Source: Prevotellaceae bacterium (lineage in GTDB: Bacteria; Bacteroidota; Bacteroidia; Bacteroidales; UBA932). Taken from it: a stretch of 5,013 bases of DNA. The notes beneath the pieces are model-generated. The model had not been told where the DNA came from and made no database searches. It worked only from the letters and a program-made list of their open reading frames with translations. Numbering within the stretch: the stretch's first letter is position 1; every line of letters begins with the position of its first letter. This document shows positions 1 to 5,013 of this stretch, one piece after another. Where the stretch lies: contig JAITOP010000298.1 of the NCBI GenBank assembly GCA_031289895.1, forward strand, positions 1-5,013, given 5' to 3'. Both the position numbers and the translations under genes were made by a program.

Positions 1-64
1 CTCTCCCTATCTCTAACTATTTTTTTGATAAAATAAGCAAGATTAACGTTTTTGTGATTTTTTT

Positions 65-96
65 TTTCACAGATAGCAAAAAAATTGTTACATTTG
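65..96 (+). promoter_or_regulatory. Bacteroidota-type promoter for the three-gene operon
   Basis: TACATTTG at 89-96 matches the Bacteroidota sigma-ABfr -7 consensus TAnnTTTG exactly. TTTC at 65-68 is one mismatch from the TTTG -33 element and lies 20 bases upstream, within the usual 19-21 base spacing. Transcription would begin near 101-104, leaving a leader of roughly 30 bases before the ATG at 135. A run of ten T residues at 58-67 overlaps the -33 element. The first 60 bases hold no gene start on either strand that I can support. Motif and spacing are seen directly; promoter activity is inferred. Confidence 0.6.
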
Positions 97-101
97 CAGT
101 C

Positions 102-119
102 TGTATCATAGCTGATACA
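102..119. promoter_or_regulatory. Inverted repeat at the predicted transcription start (operator or leader hairpin)
   Basis: TGTATCA at 102-108 and TGATACA at 113-119 are perfect 7-base complementary arms around a 4-base loop (TAGC). The repeat starts six bases after the -7 element, so it covers the predicted transcription start. It could be a DNA operator or a small hairpin at the 5' end of the messenger. No regulator gene is nearby, and chance is possible for arms this short. Confidence 0.3.
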
Positions 120-134
120 ATAAGAAATGTTTAG

Positions 135-941
135 ATGAAAAACGCGAAAATTTTGTTTATTTGTTCGGAAATTGCTCCATATTTGCCTGAAAGTGAGATA
201 TCTTCAATCTGCAGACAACTGCCGCAAGCAATACAGGAAATGGGCAATGAAATACGAACGTTTGTACCTCATTACGGATGTATAAACGACCGCCGTCATC
301 AATTACACGAAGTAATTAGATTGTCGGGAATTAATCTTATAATAGATGACAACGACCATCCGCTTGTGATAAAAGTAGCATCAATTTCGGCAGCGCGAAT
401 GCAAGTTTATTTTATTGATAATGAAGACTTTTTTCGCCGAAAACAATTGTTTTTCGACGATAATGGCAAAGCATTTGCCGATAACGATGAACGTGCAATA
501 TTTTACGCACGGGGCGCACTCGAAACTGTGAAAAAACTACAATGGATTCCTGATATTATTCATTGTCACGGATGGTTTACTTACATGGTGCCGCTGTTTC
601 TTAAACAAACATATAAAGACGATATTCTCAGCAATTCAAAAGTTATTTTATCGCTGTACAGCAACGATAGATTTGACGGAACATTCAGCGATACTGTCGA
701 CAAAAAATTATTCTGTAAAAATGTCAAATCCAAACATATAGAAACTCTGATGGAAAAACCGGATTACGAACATTTTGCCAAATTTGCAATCGATTATTCG
801 GATGGAATTATTTACGGCTCTAAAAGAATCGGTAAAAGAATTGATGAATACGTCAGAGGAACTGAAAAACAACTTCTTGAATATCACGATACAAAAGACA
901 ATCCACAAAGCTATGCAAACTTTTATGAAAAATTCTTATAA
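135..941 (+). CDS. Short glycogen/starch synthase-like protein (GT5 N-terminal domain only), probable pseudoenzyme
   Basis: This 268-residue protein resembles the N-terminal Rossmann domain of GT5 glycogen/starch synthases. It opens with a beta strand and ICSEIAP (9-15), has the family-like stretch NDERAIFYARGALE (117-130), and has HCHGW (143-147) where synthases carry HxHDW. Full synthases have about 480 residues and a second GT-B domain; that half is absent. The K-x-G-G-L motif that binds ADP-glucose, expected just after residue 15, is replaced by LPESEIS (17-23). I recall similar short proteins of about 270 residues across Bacteroidales with a comparable SES-type replacement, so this is probably an intact member of a divergent family, not a truncated gene. 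Automatic labels of 'glycogen synthase' are likely misleading, and glycogen synthesis should not be inferred from it. No signal peptide is visible, so it should be cytoplasmic. The start at 135 follows the promoter by a short leader and begins with the expected beta strand. The next gene starts seven bases after its stop, implying co-transcription. Confidence 0.85.
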   Translation: MKNAKILFICSEIAPYLPESEISSICRQLPQAIQEMGNEIRTFVPHYGCINDRRHQLHEVIRLSGINLIIDDNDHPLVIKVASISAARMQVYFIDNEDFFRRKQLFFDDNGKAFADNDERAIFYARGALETVKKLQWIPDIIHCHGWFTYMVPLFLKQTYKDDILSNSKVILSLYSNDRFDGTFSDTVDKKLFCKNVKSKHIETLMEKPDYEHFAKFAIDYSDGIIYGSKRIGKRIDEYVRGTEKQLLEYHDTKDNPQSYANFYEKFL

Positions 942-948
942 TAATACA

Positions 949-2379
949 ATGAAAAAAAATCTTACAAAAACAACAATTATACTGTTTTCGATACTTGTTA
1001 TGTCTTTTGCATCATGCACAGATGTTGACAAAACCATAGGTATTGATATGATTCCTAACGACGAATTGTCAATTATTGTAACCGATACGCTTTACCCTTC
1101 GGTGTATAATATAACGTTCGATTCGATAATGACAGCCAACCTTCAATACAACTCGTTCGGAAGTTATTACGACCCGATTTTCGGGACAACAACAGCCGGC
1201 GTAGCGTTTCAGTTAGCACCGACAGCCGACAGCGTAAACTTCGGAACTGTACACACCGTTGACTCTGTTGTTTTGGAATTTACAGTCGCCGCACGCACAG
1301 GCGAAGATTCTTACAACCAAACATTAAAAGTTTACGAATTAAGCAAACAAATTTATTACGATTCGGTTTATTATCCGCATATCAATATAAATTCGATAGT
1401 AAACGCAACGCCGATAGGAACAAAACAATATATGCGAACCCCAAAAGACAGATGGGATACTTCGGACACAATAAAAATACATCTTGATAACTCGTTTGGC
1501 GACAAGCTTATAAATGCACCATCGGATGCAATGTTGTACGACTCAATAAATTTATTTTATGAATATTTCAAAGGATTGTATATCACTGCCGATGATGTAA
1601 CGCCCGGAATTACAGGTCGCATGAACAGAATACCATTAAGCACTTACGATATAAGTTTAACCGTATATTATAATCGCGACGGAGTAGATACCACCGCAGG
1701 ATACTGGCATTACAGTTCGGGTTATATGAGTTCGTTTACTGCTGTGCAACACGATTATACAACGGCAACACATCCGATGAAAGTGAACACAGCCACATTA
1801 AACGATACGGCACAAACCACTTTGCCCGACAGCACCTTATATATTCAAGGATTGTTCGGCGTAACGCCAATGATAAAAATGCGAAAACAAGATATTCAAA
1901 ACTGGCTTGCATCAAAAAATCTGGAAGTAAACCAAATAGCCATATCGCGTGCTATGCTCGAATTTGATGTAGAACGCTTTGCAGAATACGATTTGGAACG
2001 TATGGCATCTCCTCTGGGATTATTTTACAGAGCCATTCAGCAAATTGCCTTAGATGGCGATACATCTTCGTATCCGCATATTACGTCTATAAACGAACTG
2101 CGCTCTACTTTGTTTGGCGGAACATTAAATACAACATTATACAAATATCCGATGAAAATAACTTACGATTTTATAAGCATAATTAAAAATCTGGATAAAT
2201 CAAATGCAGCAATAATGTACCTTTCGCCGTATATGCAATTATCAAGTACAACATATTACGGCACAACATATTCGTATGTTGAAGACCAAAGTTTATTGTA
2301 CCGGACATTGCTGAAAGGCACATCAAGCTCGCGTCCGCCACGATTGATTATTACTTACGCCAAACCAAAATATCAGTAA
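949..2379 (+). CDS. DUF4270 family lipoprotein
   Basis: The product has 476 residues from the ATG at 949. Residues 1-22 form a lipoprotein signal peptide: MKKN, a hydrophobic stretch (TIILFSILVM), then a lipobox-like FAS before Cys23. The mature protein would be lipid-anchored at Cys23, in the periplasm or on the outer membrane. DUF4270 membership rests on the early GSYYDPIFGTT segment (71-81), the beta-rich, Tyr/Thr/Ser-rich body and the PPRLIITY ending; to my knowledge the family has no established function. The reading frame is open back to an ATG at 775, but that start lies inside the preceding gene and would bury the signal peptide. An ATG at 925 would only add MKNSYNNT ahead of it and is less likely. 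The start lies seven bases after the previous stop, with A-rich sequence and no clear Shine-Dalgarno, so it is probably translated from the same message. The family call is from recognition; surface exposure is inference. Confidence 0.85.
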   Translation: MKKNLTKTTIILFSILVMSFASCTDVDKTIGIDMIPNDELSIIVTDTLYPSVYNITFDSIMTANLQYNSFGSYYDPIFGTTTAGVAFQLAPTADSVNFGTVHTVDSVVLEFTVAARTGEDSYNQTLKVYELSKQIYYDSVYYPHININSIVNATPIGTKQYMRTPKDRWDTSDTIKIHLDNSFGDKLINAPSDAMLYDSINLFYEYFKGLYITADDVTPGITGRMNRIPLSTYDISLTVYYNRDGVDTTAGYWHYSSGYMSSFTAVQHDYTTATHPMKVNTATLNDTAQTTLPDSTLYIQGLFGVTPMIKMRKQDIQNWLASKNLEVNQIAISRAMLEFDVERFAEYDLERMASPLGLFYRAIQQIALDGDTSSYPHITSINELRSTLFGGTLNTTLYKYPMKITYDFISIIKNLDKSNAAIMYLSPYMQLSSTTYYGTTYSYVEDQSLLYRTLLKGTSSSRPPRLIITYAKPKYQ

Positions 2380-2411
2380 TCGTAAAAATTAATATCATCA
2401 GAACTAAGAAC

Positions 2412-3314
2412 ATGAGTCAGACATTTAATTACATAAAAACTTATTTTCTGATAACGCTTGGACTGCTTTTATACGTTACAGGCTGGGTGGTTTTTCTTAT
2501 TCCCAACGGAATTGTTGGCGGCGGCGTAAGCGGCGTGGGAACTATTATTTATTATGCAACAGGTTTCCCTGTGGGATACACATATTTCATATTAAATTCC
2601 ATATTGCTGGCGATGTCAATAAAAGTTTTGGGCAAAAATTTTGCAATAAAAACAATTGTTGCAACGGTTATTGTTACAATGCTTTTTGAACTGATACCCA
2701 GAATACTTGCAAATATCCCCAACGGAACAGAATTTGGAATAAAATTTTGTGAAGACAACGGTCCGTTGATGTGTGCAATTATGGGCGGAATTTTTTCGGG
2801 CGCAGGTATTGCAATCACCTTTGCACAAGGCGGCAGCACCGGCGGAACGGATATTGTGGCTTTGCTTATAAATAAATATCGAAACGTTACTCCGGGTCGT
2901 ATAATATTGTATATTGATTTGGTTATAATTGCATCATCATATTTTGTTTCTCTCGATTTTGTGAAAGTAATGTATGGATATATTCTTATTGCGATATTGA
3001 GCAGTACGCTTGATTTTTTGCTGTCGGGGTCGAAACAATCGGTGCAAATGTTTATATTTTCGAAAGAATATGAAGAACTTGCCGACAGAATAAGCAACGA
3101 ACTGCATCGCGGAGTATCGGTAATGAACACAACAGGCTGGTTTACCAAAGAAGAAAACAAAGTGCTAATGGTTGTTGTAAAAAAATATCAAAGCAACGAG
3201 CTTTACCGACTGATAAAAGAAGTTGATAAAAATGCTTTTATAACCGTAGCGTCTGTTATGGGCGTTTTCGGCAAAGGCTTTGAACAGATAAAAGTGAAAC
3301 AACGGAAGTCGTAA
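2412..3314 (+). CDS. YitT family membrane protein with C-terminal DUF2179 domain
   Basis: This 300-residue protein has the full YitT layout. About six hydrophobic segments span roughly 11-30, 36-50, 54-73, 79-99, 118-138 and 164-204 (the last probably two helices). A soluble C-terminal DUF2179 domain covers about 211-295. Glycine-rich motifs typical of the family are visible: PNGIVGGGVSG (31-41) and GGSTGGTD (140-147), the latter between membrane helices. Members sit in the cytoplasmic membrane; transport has been suggested, but the substrate is generally unknown and I cannot assign one here. The ATG at 2412 follows the DUF4270 stop by 32 bases with no -7 element visible between them, so the gene is probably the last of the operon. 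Its length is normal. The last codons and the TAA stop (3312-3314) form the first unit of a heptamer repeat array, so the extreme C-terminus (R-K-S) may have been altered by repeat expansion. A 202-codon open frame on the opposite strand (2552-3160) is a shadow of this gene. Confidence 0.93.
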   Translation: MSQTFNYIKTYFLITLGLLLYVTGWVVFLIPNGIVGGGVSGVGTIIYYATGFPVGYTYFILNSILLAMSIKVLGKNFAIKTIVATVIVTMLFELIPRILANIPNGTEFGIKFCEDNGPLMCAIMGGIFSGAGIAITFAQGGSTGGTDIVALLINKYRNVTPGRIILYIDLVIIASSYFVSLDFVKVMYGYILIAILSSTLDFLLSGSKQSVQMFIFSKEYEELADRISNELHRGVSVMNTTGWFTKEENKVLMVVVKKYQSNELYRLIKEVDKNAFITVASVMGVFGKGFEQIKVKQRKS

Positions 3315-3349
3315 GTTGTAAGTCATAAGTCATAAGTCATAAGTTGTAA
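3308..3349. repeat. Tandem heptamer array (GTCATAA), six units
   Basis: Six consecutive 7-base units read GTCGTAA, GTTGTAA, GTCATAA, GTCATAA, GTCATAA, GTTGTAA, with a degenerate GTTTG following. The three central copies are identical; the outer ones differ at one or two positions, as expected if the array grew from the centre by slippage. The first unit supplies the stop codon of the YitT gene. Because seven is not a multiple of three, three perfect copies place TAA in all three plus frames and TGA in all three minus frames, making the array an all-frame translation stop. It is comparable in form to the heptameric short tandem repeats known from cyanobacteria. The array is directly visible; its function is unknown. 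Confidence 0.9.
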
Positions 3350-3388
3350 GTTTGTTTTTATCAAAATACACTTCATGTTACTAATGGT

Positions 3389-3422
3389 TTTAACATCATA
3401 GTTAAATGTTTGTTTCTTTTTT
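3389..3422 (+). terminator. Weak candidate intrinsic terminator of the YitT operon
   Basis: TTTAAC (3389-3394) and GTTAAA (3401-3406) form six-base complementary arms around a six-base loop. They are followed by a T-rich tract ending in six consecutive T residues (3417-3422). Position and orientation suit termination of the plus-strand operon. However, the stem has only one G-C pair and would be weak, so the true terminator may be different or factor-dependent. No stronger hairpin was found between 3315 and 3490. Confidence 0.25.
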
Positions 3423-3490
3423 AGTATAATTATTCAATATTATTTGCAGTATTTGTTTTATTTCACCATCATCGGAATAATCAATGCTTT
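3402..3490 (-). other. Possible gene remnant: out-of-frame, coding-like stretch downstream of the Bro-N gene
   Basis: Reading leftward on the minus strand, a frame different from that of the Bro-N gene stays open past its stop and ends at a TAA at 3402-3404. The part beyond the stop reads SIDYSDDGEIKQILQIILNN and then YTKKETNI, a charged turn followed by an amphipathic helix, which is unusually protein-like for such AT-rich DNA. In the same frame, the sequence inside the 3' end of the Bro-N gene reads EIEYGIAGRLK. The frame is closed upstream by a stop near 3645 and has no ATG, GTG or TTG start, so it cannot be an intact gene. It may be the 3' end of a lost gene or chance: about 29 open codons alone is weak evidence. 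Confidence 0.2.
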
Positions 3491-4339
3491 TTAATCTTCC
3501 GGCGATTCCGTATTCGATTTCTCTATTTTCAAATTGACTTTGGCATTTAATGAAGTTACAACGGCTTTCCCTGTTTCGGCTTCCAATTTCAAACGGGCTT
3601 CTTTGGCAATATTTCCACCTCGCTGTGCCACATCTATATGTTCGTTAAACGTTTCAGGTTCTGTGGCTTCGGAGATTTCTTTTGTCGATAATTCAGCCAA
3701 CATGTTAATTACAAGTTCTTTGTTTGTCATGTTATCGCGCAGGCTTTCTTTTTTCAGTCCTTTGAATTGCTTGTATTCTTTGGCAGTTTTGCCTGCCCAT
3801 GTCTGGTAAATAATATCGGTGAGCGTGGCAAACTGAACTCCTTCCTGCAATCCGTGCCGTTTCCATTCGTCGGTTAAATCTTTGCGGATTTCAATGCTTT
3901 TGAGCCGTTGATTTATCCAGTTGTCGGAATAGCCTAAGCGTTTGTAATCCGTCATGGCTTGCTCGATGGAGAGTTCGGGGTCTTGCAGTTGGTCTAATCG
4001 TTCTTTGGCTACTTGCGCTATCCAAAGTTTGAAAGGTTCTGCTTTTGGCGAAGGAATAGATTGAATAAGACGGAAAAGTTGCTGCGTATCAGCGACATCG
4101 GTCATCCTCATTTTGCCGTCGGGTGCGAGCATTTTCAAACCGTGACAGTTTGTCACGGTTTCATTGCCTTCTTCCTTTAGTCGTTGCTTTAGCTTGCGCC
4201 AATATGCAGAAGGGTCAGGGCTTTCGGTTAAAACGCCTACCACATCTACAATGGAAAAATACCATTCTTCTCGGTCTTCGTCCCAAACGGTACGGATTTT
4301 TTTCTCTTCAAAGAGTGTGATTGCATTTTTATTTGTCAT
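3491..4339 (-). CDS. Bro-N domain protein, phage antirepressor/DinD-like
   Basis: This 282-residue protein begins with a Bro-N domain (about 8-110): a strand around IRTVWDEDREEWYFSIVDV, then YWRKLKQRLKEEG (46-58), VTNCHGLKM (62-70), and the conserved-looking DGKMRMTDVADT (74-85) and SIPSPKAEPFKLW (94-106). Bro-N is shared by baculovirus BRO proteins and phage antirepressors and is thought to bind DNA. The C-terminal part carries GGNIAKEARLKLEAETGKAVV, resembling the ending of DinD-type proteins, some of which are SOS-induced. A phage-derived or DNA-damage-linked role is therefore plausible, but no phage genes or restriction genes are visible beside it. It is a soluble protein with no signal peptide. 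The ATG at 4339 is preceded by a nine-A tract and no Shine-Dalgarno, normal for this phylum. The gene looks less AT-rich than its spacers, which fits acquisition by transfer. A perfect hairpin lies within codons 60-68. Length and ending look natural for the family. Confidence 0.85.
   Translation of the reverse strand: MTNKNAITLFEEKKIRTVWDEDREEWYFSIVDVVGVLTESPDPSAYWRKLKQRLKEEGNETVTNCHGLKMLAPDGKMRMTDVADTQQLFRLIQSIPSPKAEPFKLWIAQVAKERLDQLQDPELSIEQAMTDYKRLGYSDNWINQRLKSIEIRKDLTDEWKRHGLQEGVQFATLTDIIYQTWAGKTAKEYKQFKGLKKESLRDNMTNKELVINMLAELSTKEISEATEPETFNEHIDVAQRGGNIAKEARLKLEAETGKAVVTSLNAKVNLKIEKSNTESPED
4137..4161. repeat. Perfect 11-bp inverted repeat inside the Bro-N gene
   Basis: AAACCGTGACA (4137-4147) and TGTCACGGTTT (4151-4161) are perfect complements separated by only three bases, giving a stable 11-bp stem. 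On the coding strand it encodes the ETVTNCHGL segment of the Bro-N domain. No T-tract follows on either strand, so it is not a standard terminator. Possible roles are an internal operator bound by the gene's own DNA-binding product, a mRNA hairpin, or coincidence imposed by a conserved peptide. The symmetry is seen directly; any role is inference. Confidence 0.75.
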
Positions 4340-4363
4340 ATTTTTTTTTGAATTTTCACCTTG

Positions 4364-4371
4364 TAAAGATA
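4364..4371 (-). promoter_or_regulatory. Candidate -7 element for the Bro-N gene
   Basis: On the minus strand the bases read TATCTTTA, one mismatch from the Bacteroidota -7 consensus TAnnTTTG. Transcription would start close to 4358, giving a leader of about 20 bases before the ATG at 4339. The matching -33 TTTG is not clear: only AT-rich sequence lies at 4391-4397. I see no LexA-like palindrome here, although a Bacteroidota-specific damage operator might not be recognised by eye. Confidence 0.35.
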
Positions 4372-4531
4372 CTATAATTTTTTATTAAATGATAAAATAT
4401 TATGTGCTTTTTATAAACATCTGTTAACTTTATTTCTAAATATCTCAACTGAACCAAATGGGTTTATTATTTTTCAAAATACAATTTTTTCAAAAATGTT
4501 ATCTTTTGTTCTGTCGGTGTTCATTAATATT

Positions 4532-5013
4532 TTAAATGCCTAATAATTTTGCTGCCTGACTCATTTTTTTTGCATAAAGAACAAGAATTGGAAGCCCTCC
4601 AAATACAGTTCCTCCAAGCATAGGTGGAATTTTTAACAATATGCAGATAATCATTGCGATAATGAGACTAATTGTTACTGCAATGCAAAATTTAAAACTG
4701 AAAATATTGGTCAGTTTTCTAAATATAAAATACGGTCCCATAGCCAACGACAATGGCATGTATAACACAACTATTAATACCGCTGTATTTTCATCTAAAA
4801 TACACATTGGCGTGGTTAAAGCAAAAACAGCAATTCCCATTAATCCCAATGTTCGCAAAAAAACGATTTTTCTGTTACTTGCAATTATATTTACATCATC
4901 AGAAGTTCTTTTTTGTAGTTCTTTATCTGCCTTTTTGTAGCAAAAATAGCCTCCAACGCCCACTATCAGCAAACCAAAAAATATGAACCGATAAAAATTA
5001 CGGTCTTGCTGAA
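4532..5013 (-). CDS. Multi-pass membrane protein, function unknown, 5' end beyond the window
   Basis: The frame is open from the right edge to a TAA at 4532-4534, giving 159 visible residues with the N-terminus missing. A TTG at 4970-4972 could be taken as the start, but the 13 codons upstream remain open (including RNFYRFIFFG) and belong to the first membrane helix, so the true start is almost certainly beyond 5013. Five hydrophobic segments are visible, at about 7-25, 50-71, 76-97, 106-127 and 131-147, separated by short loops. A charged loop (26-48, with KKADKELQKR) lies between the first two, and the last helix contains GGTVFGGLP. This suggests a small integral protein of the cytoplasmic membrane. 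I do not recognise the family. It ends 192 bases before the Bro-N start on the same strand, and the spacing plus a separate promoter candidate argue against a shared operon. Composition is AT-rich like the rest of the window. Confidence 0.7.
   Translation of the reverse strand, partial: QQDRNFYRFIFFGLLIVGVGGYFCYKKADKELQKRTSDDVNIIASNRKIVFLRTLGLMGIAVFALTTPMCILDENTAVLIVVLYMPLSLAMGPYFIFRKLTNIFSFKFCIAVTISLIIAMIICILLKIPPMLGGTVFGGLPILVLYAKKMSQAAKLLGI

Noticed and set aside
1..64. Possible divergent gene (such as panC) starting at the left edge
   Set aside because: I recall panC near this gene pair in Bacteroides, but no minus-strand start codon is visible in these bases, so nothing can be annotated.
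708..908. 66-codon minus-strand frame within the pseudo-GT5 gene
   Set aside because: Low-complexity, Phe/Ile-rich shadow product with no start-region signals, lying fully inside a supported gene.
775..948. Extended N-terminus for the DUF4270 gene starting at 775
   Set aside because: It lies inside the preceding gene and would bury the lipoprotein signal peptide; the ATG at 949 gives a canonical signal sequence ending at Cys23.
2552..3160. 202-codon open frame on the minus strand opposite the YitT gene
   Set aside because: The plus-strand product matches the YitT/DUF2179 layout over its whole length; the opposite frame yields no recognisable protein and is a shadow of the coding sequence.
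3481..3901. 11-base direct repeat TCAATGCTTTT at 3481-3491 and 3891-3901, both reading as RLKSI on the minus strand
   Set aside because: Matches of this length are expected by chance in 5 kb, and the two peptides diverge on both sides of the shared residues.
3534..4388. Three plus-strand frames (3534-3809, 4123-4320, 4164-4388) opposite the Bro-N gene
   Set aside because: All are antisense to a clearly recognisable Bro-N protein and give no coherent domains.
4470..4495. Direct repeat TTTTTCAAAA at 4470-4479 and 4486-4495
   Set aside because: Simple AT-rich sequence in an AT-rich spacer; only two copies, with no neighbouring signal to suggest a function.
4641..4986. Two plus-strand frames (4641-4940, 4753-4986) opposite the membrane protein
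   Set aside because: The minus-strand frame has regular membrane helices and continues past the window edge; the plus frames look like shadows.

Overview
The window looks like chromosomal DNA from a low-GC member of Bacteroidota, most likely order Bacteroidales. Three things support this: the promoter-like TAnnTTTG -7 element, A-rich start regions without a clear Shine-Dalgarno sequence, and the pairing of a short glycogen-synthase-like protein with a DUF4270 lipoprotein, an arrangement I associate with this phylum. The species cannot be named from the sequence.

Left half (1-3314, + strand): a promoter and a small inverted repeat precede three genes that read as one operon. The first encodes a 268-residue protein with only the N-terminal half of a GT5 glycogen/starch synthase and without the K-x-G-G-L nucleotide-sugar motif, so it is probably not a working glycogen synthase. 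Seven bases later comes a DUF4270 lipoprotein of unknown function. After 32 more bases comes a YitT-family integral membrane protein with a C-terminal DUF2179 domain. Together they give a cytoplasmic protein, a surface or periplasmic lipoprotein and an inner-membrane protein, so a shared cell-envelope role is possible but unproven.

Middle (3308-3490): the last codons of the YitT gene run into a tandem heptamer array (GTCATAA and variants). An AT-rich spacer follows, with a weak terminator-like hairpin. On the minus strand this spacer also holds about 29 open codons that look protein-like but are out of frame with the gene next to them.

Right half (3491-5013, - strand): a 282-residue Bro-N/DinD-like protein of the type found in phages and accessory regions, which contains a perfect 11-bp-arm hairpin inside its coding sequence. 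After a 192-bp AT-rich spacer comes a multi-pass membrane protein whose 5' end lies beyond the right edge. The change of strand, the repeat array and the less AT-rich Bro-N gene suggest that a conserved operon ends near 3350 and a more variable region begins there. No tRNA, rRNA, CRISPR array or recognisable transposase is present. I found no convincing undescribed multi-gene system; the best leads are the pseudoenzyme/DUF4270 pair, the heptamer array and the hairpin within the Bro-N gene.
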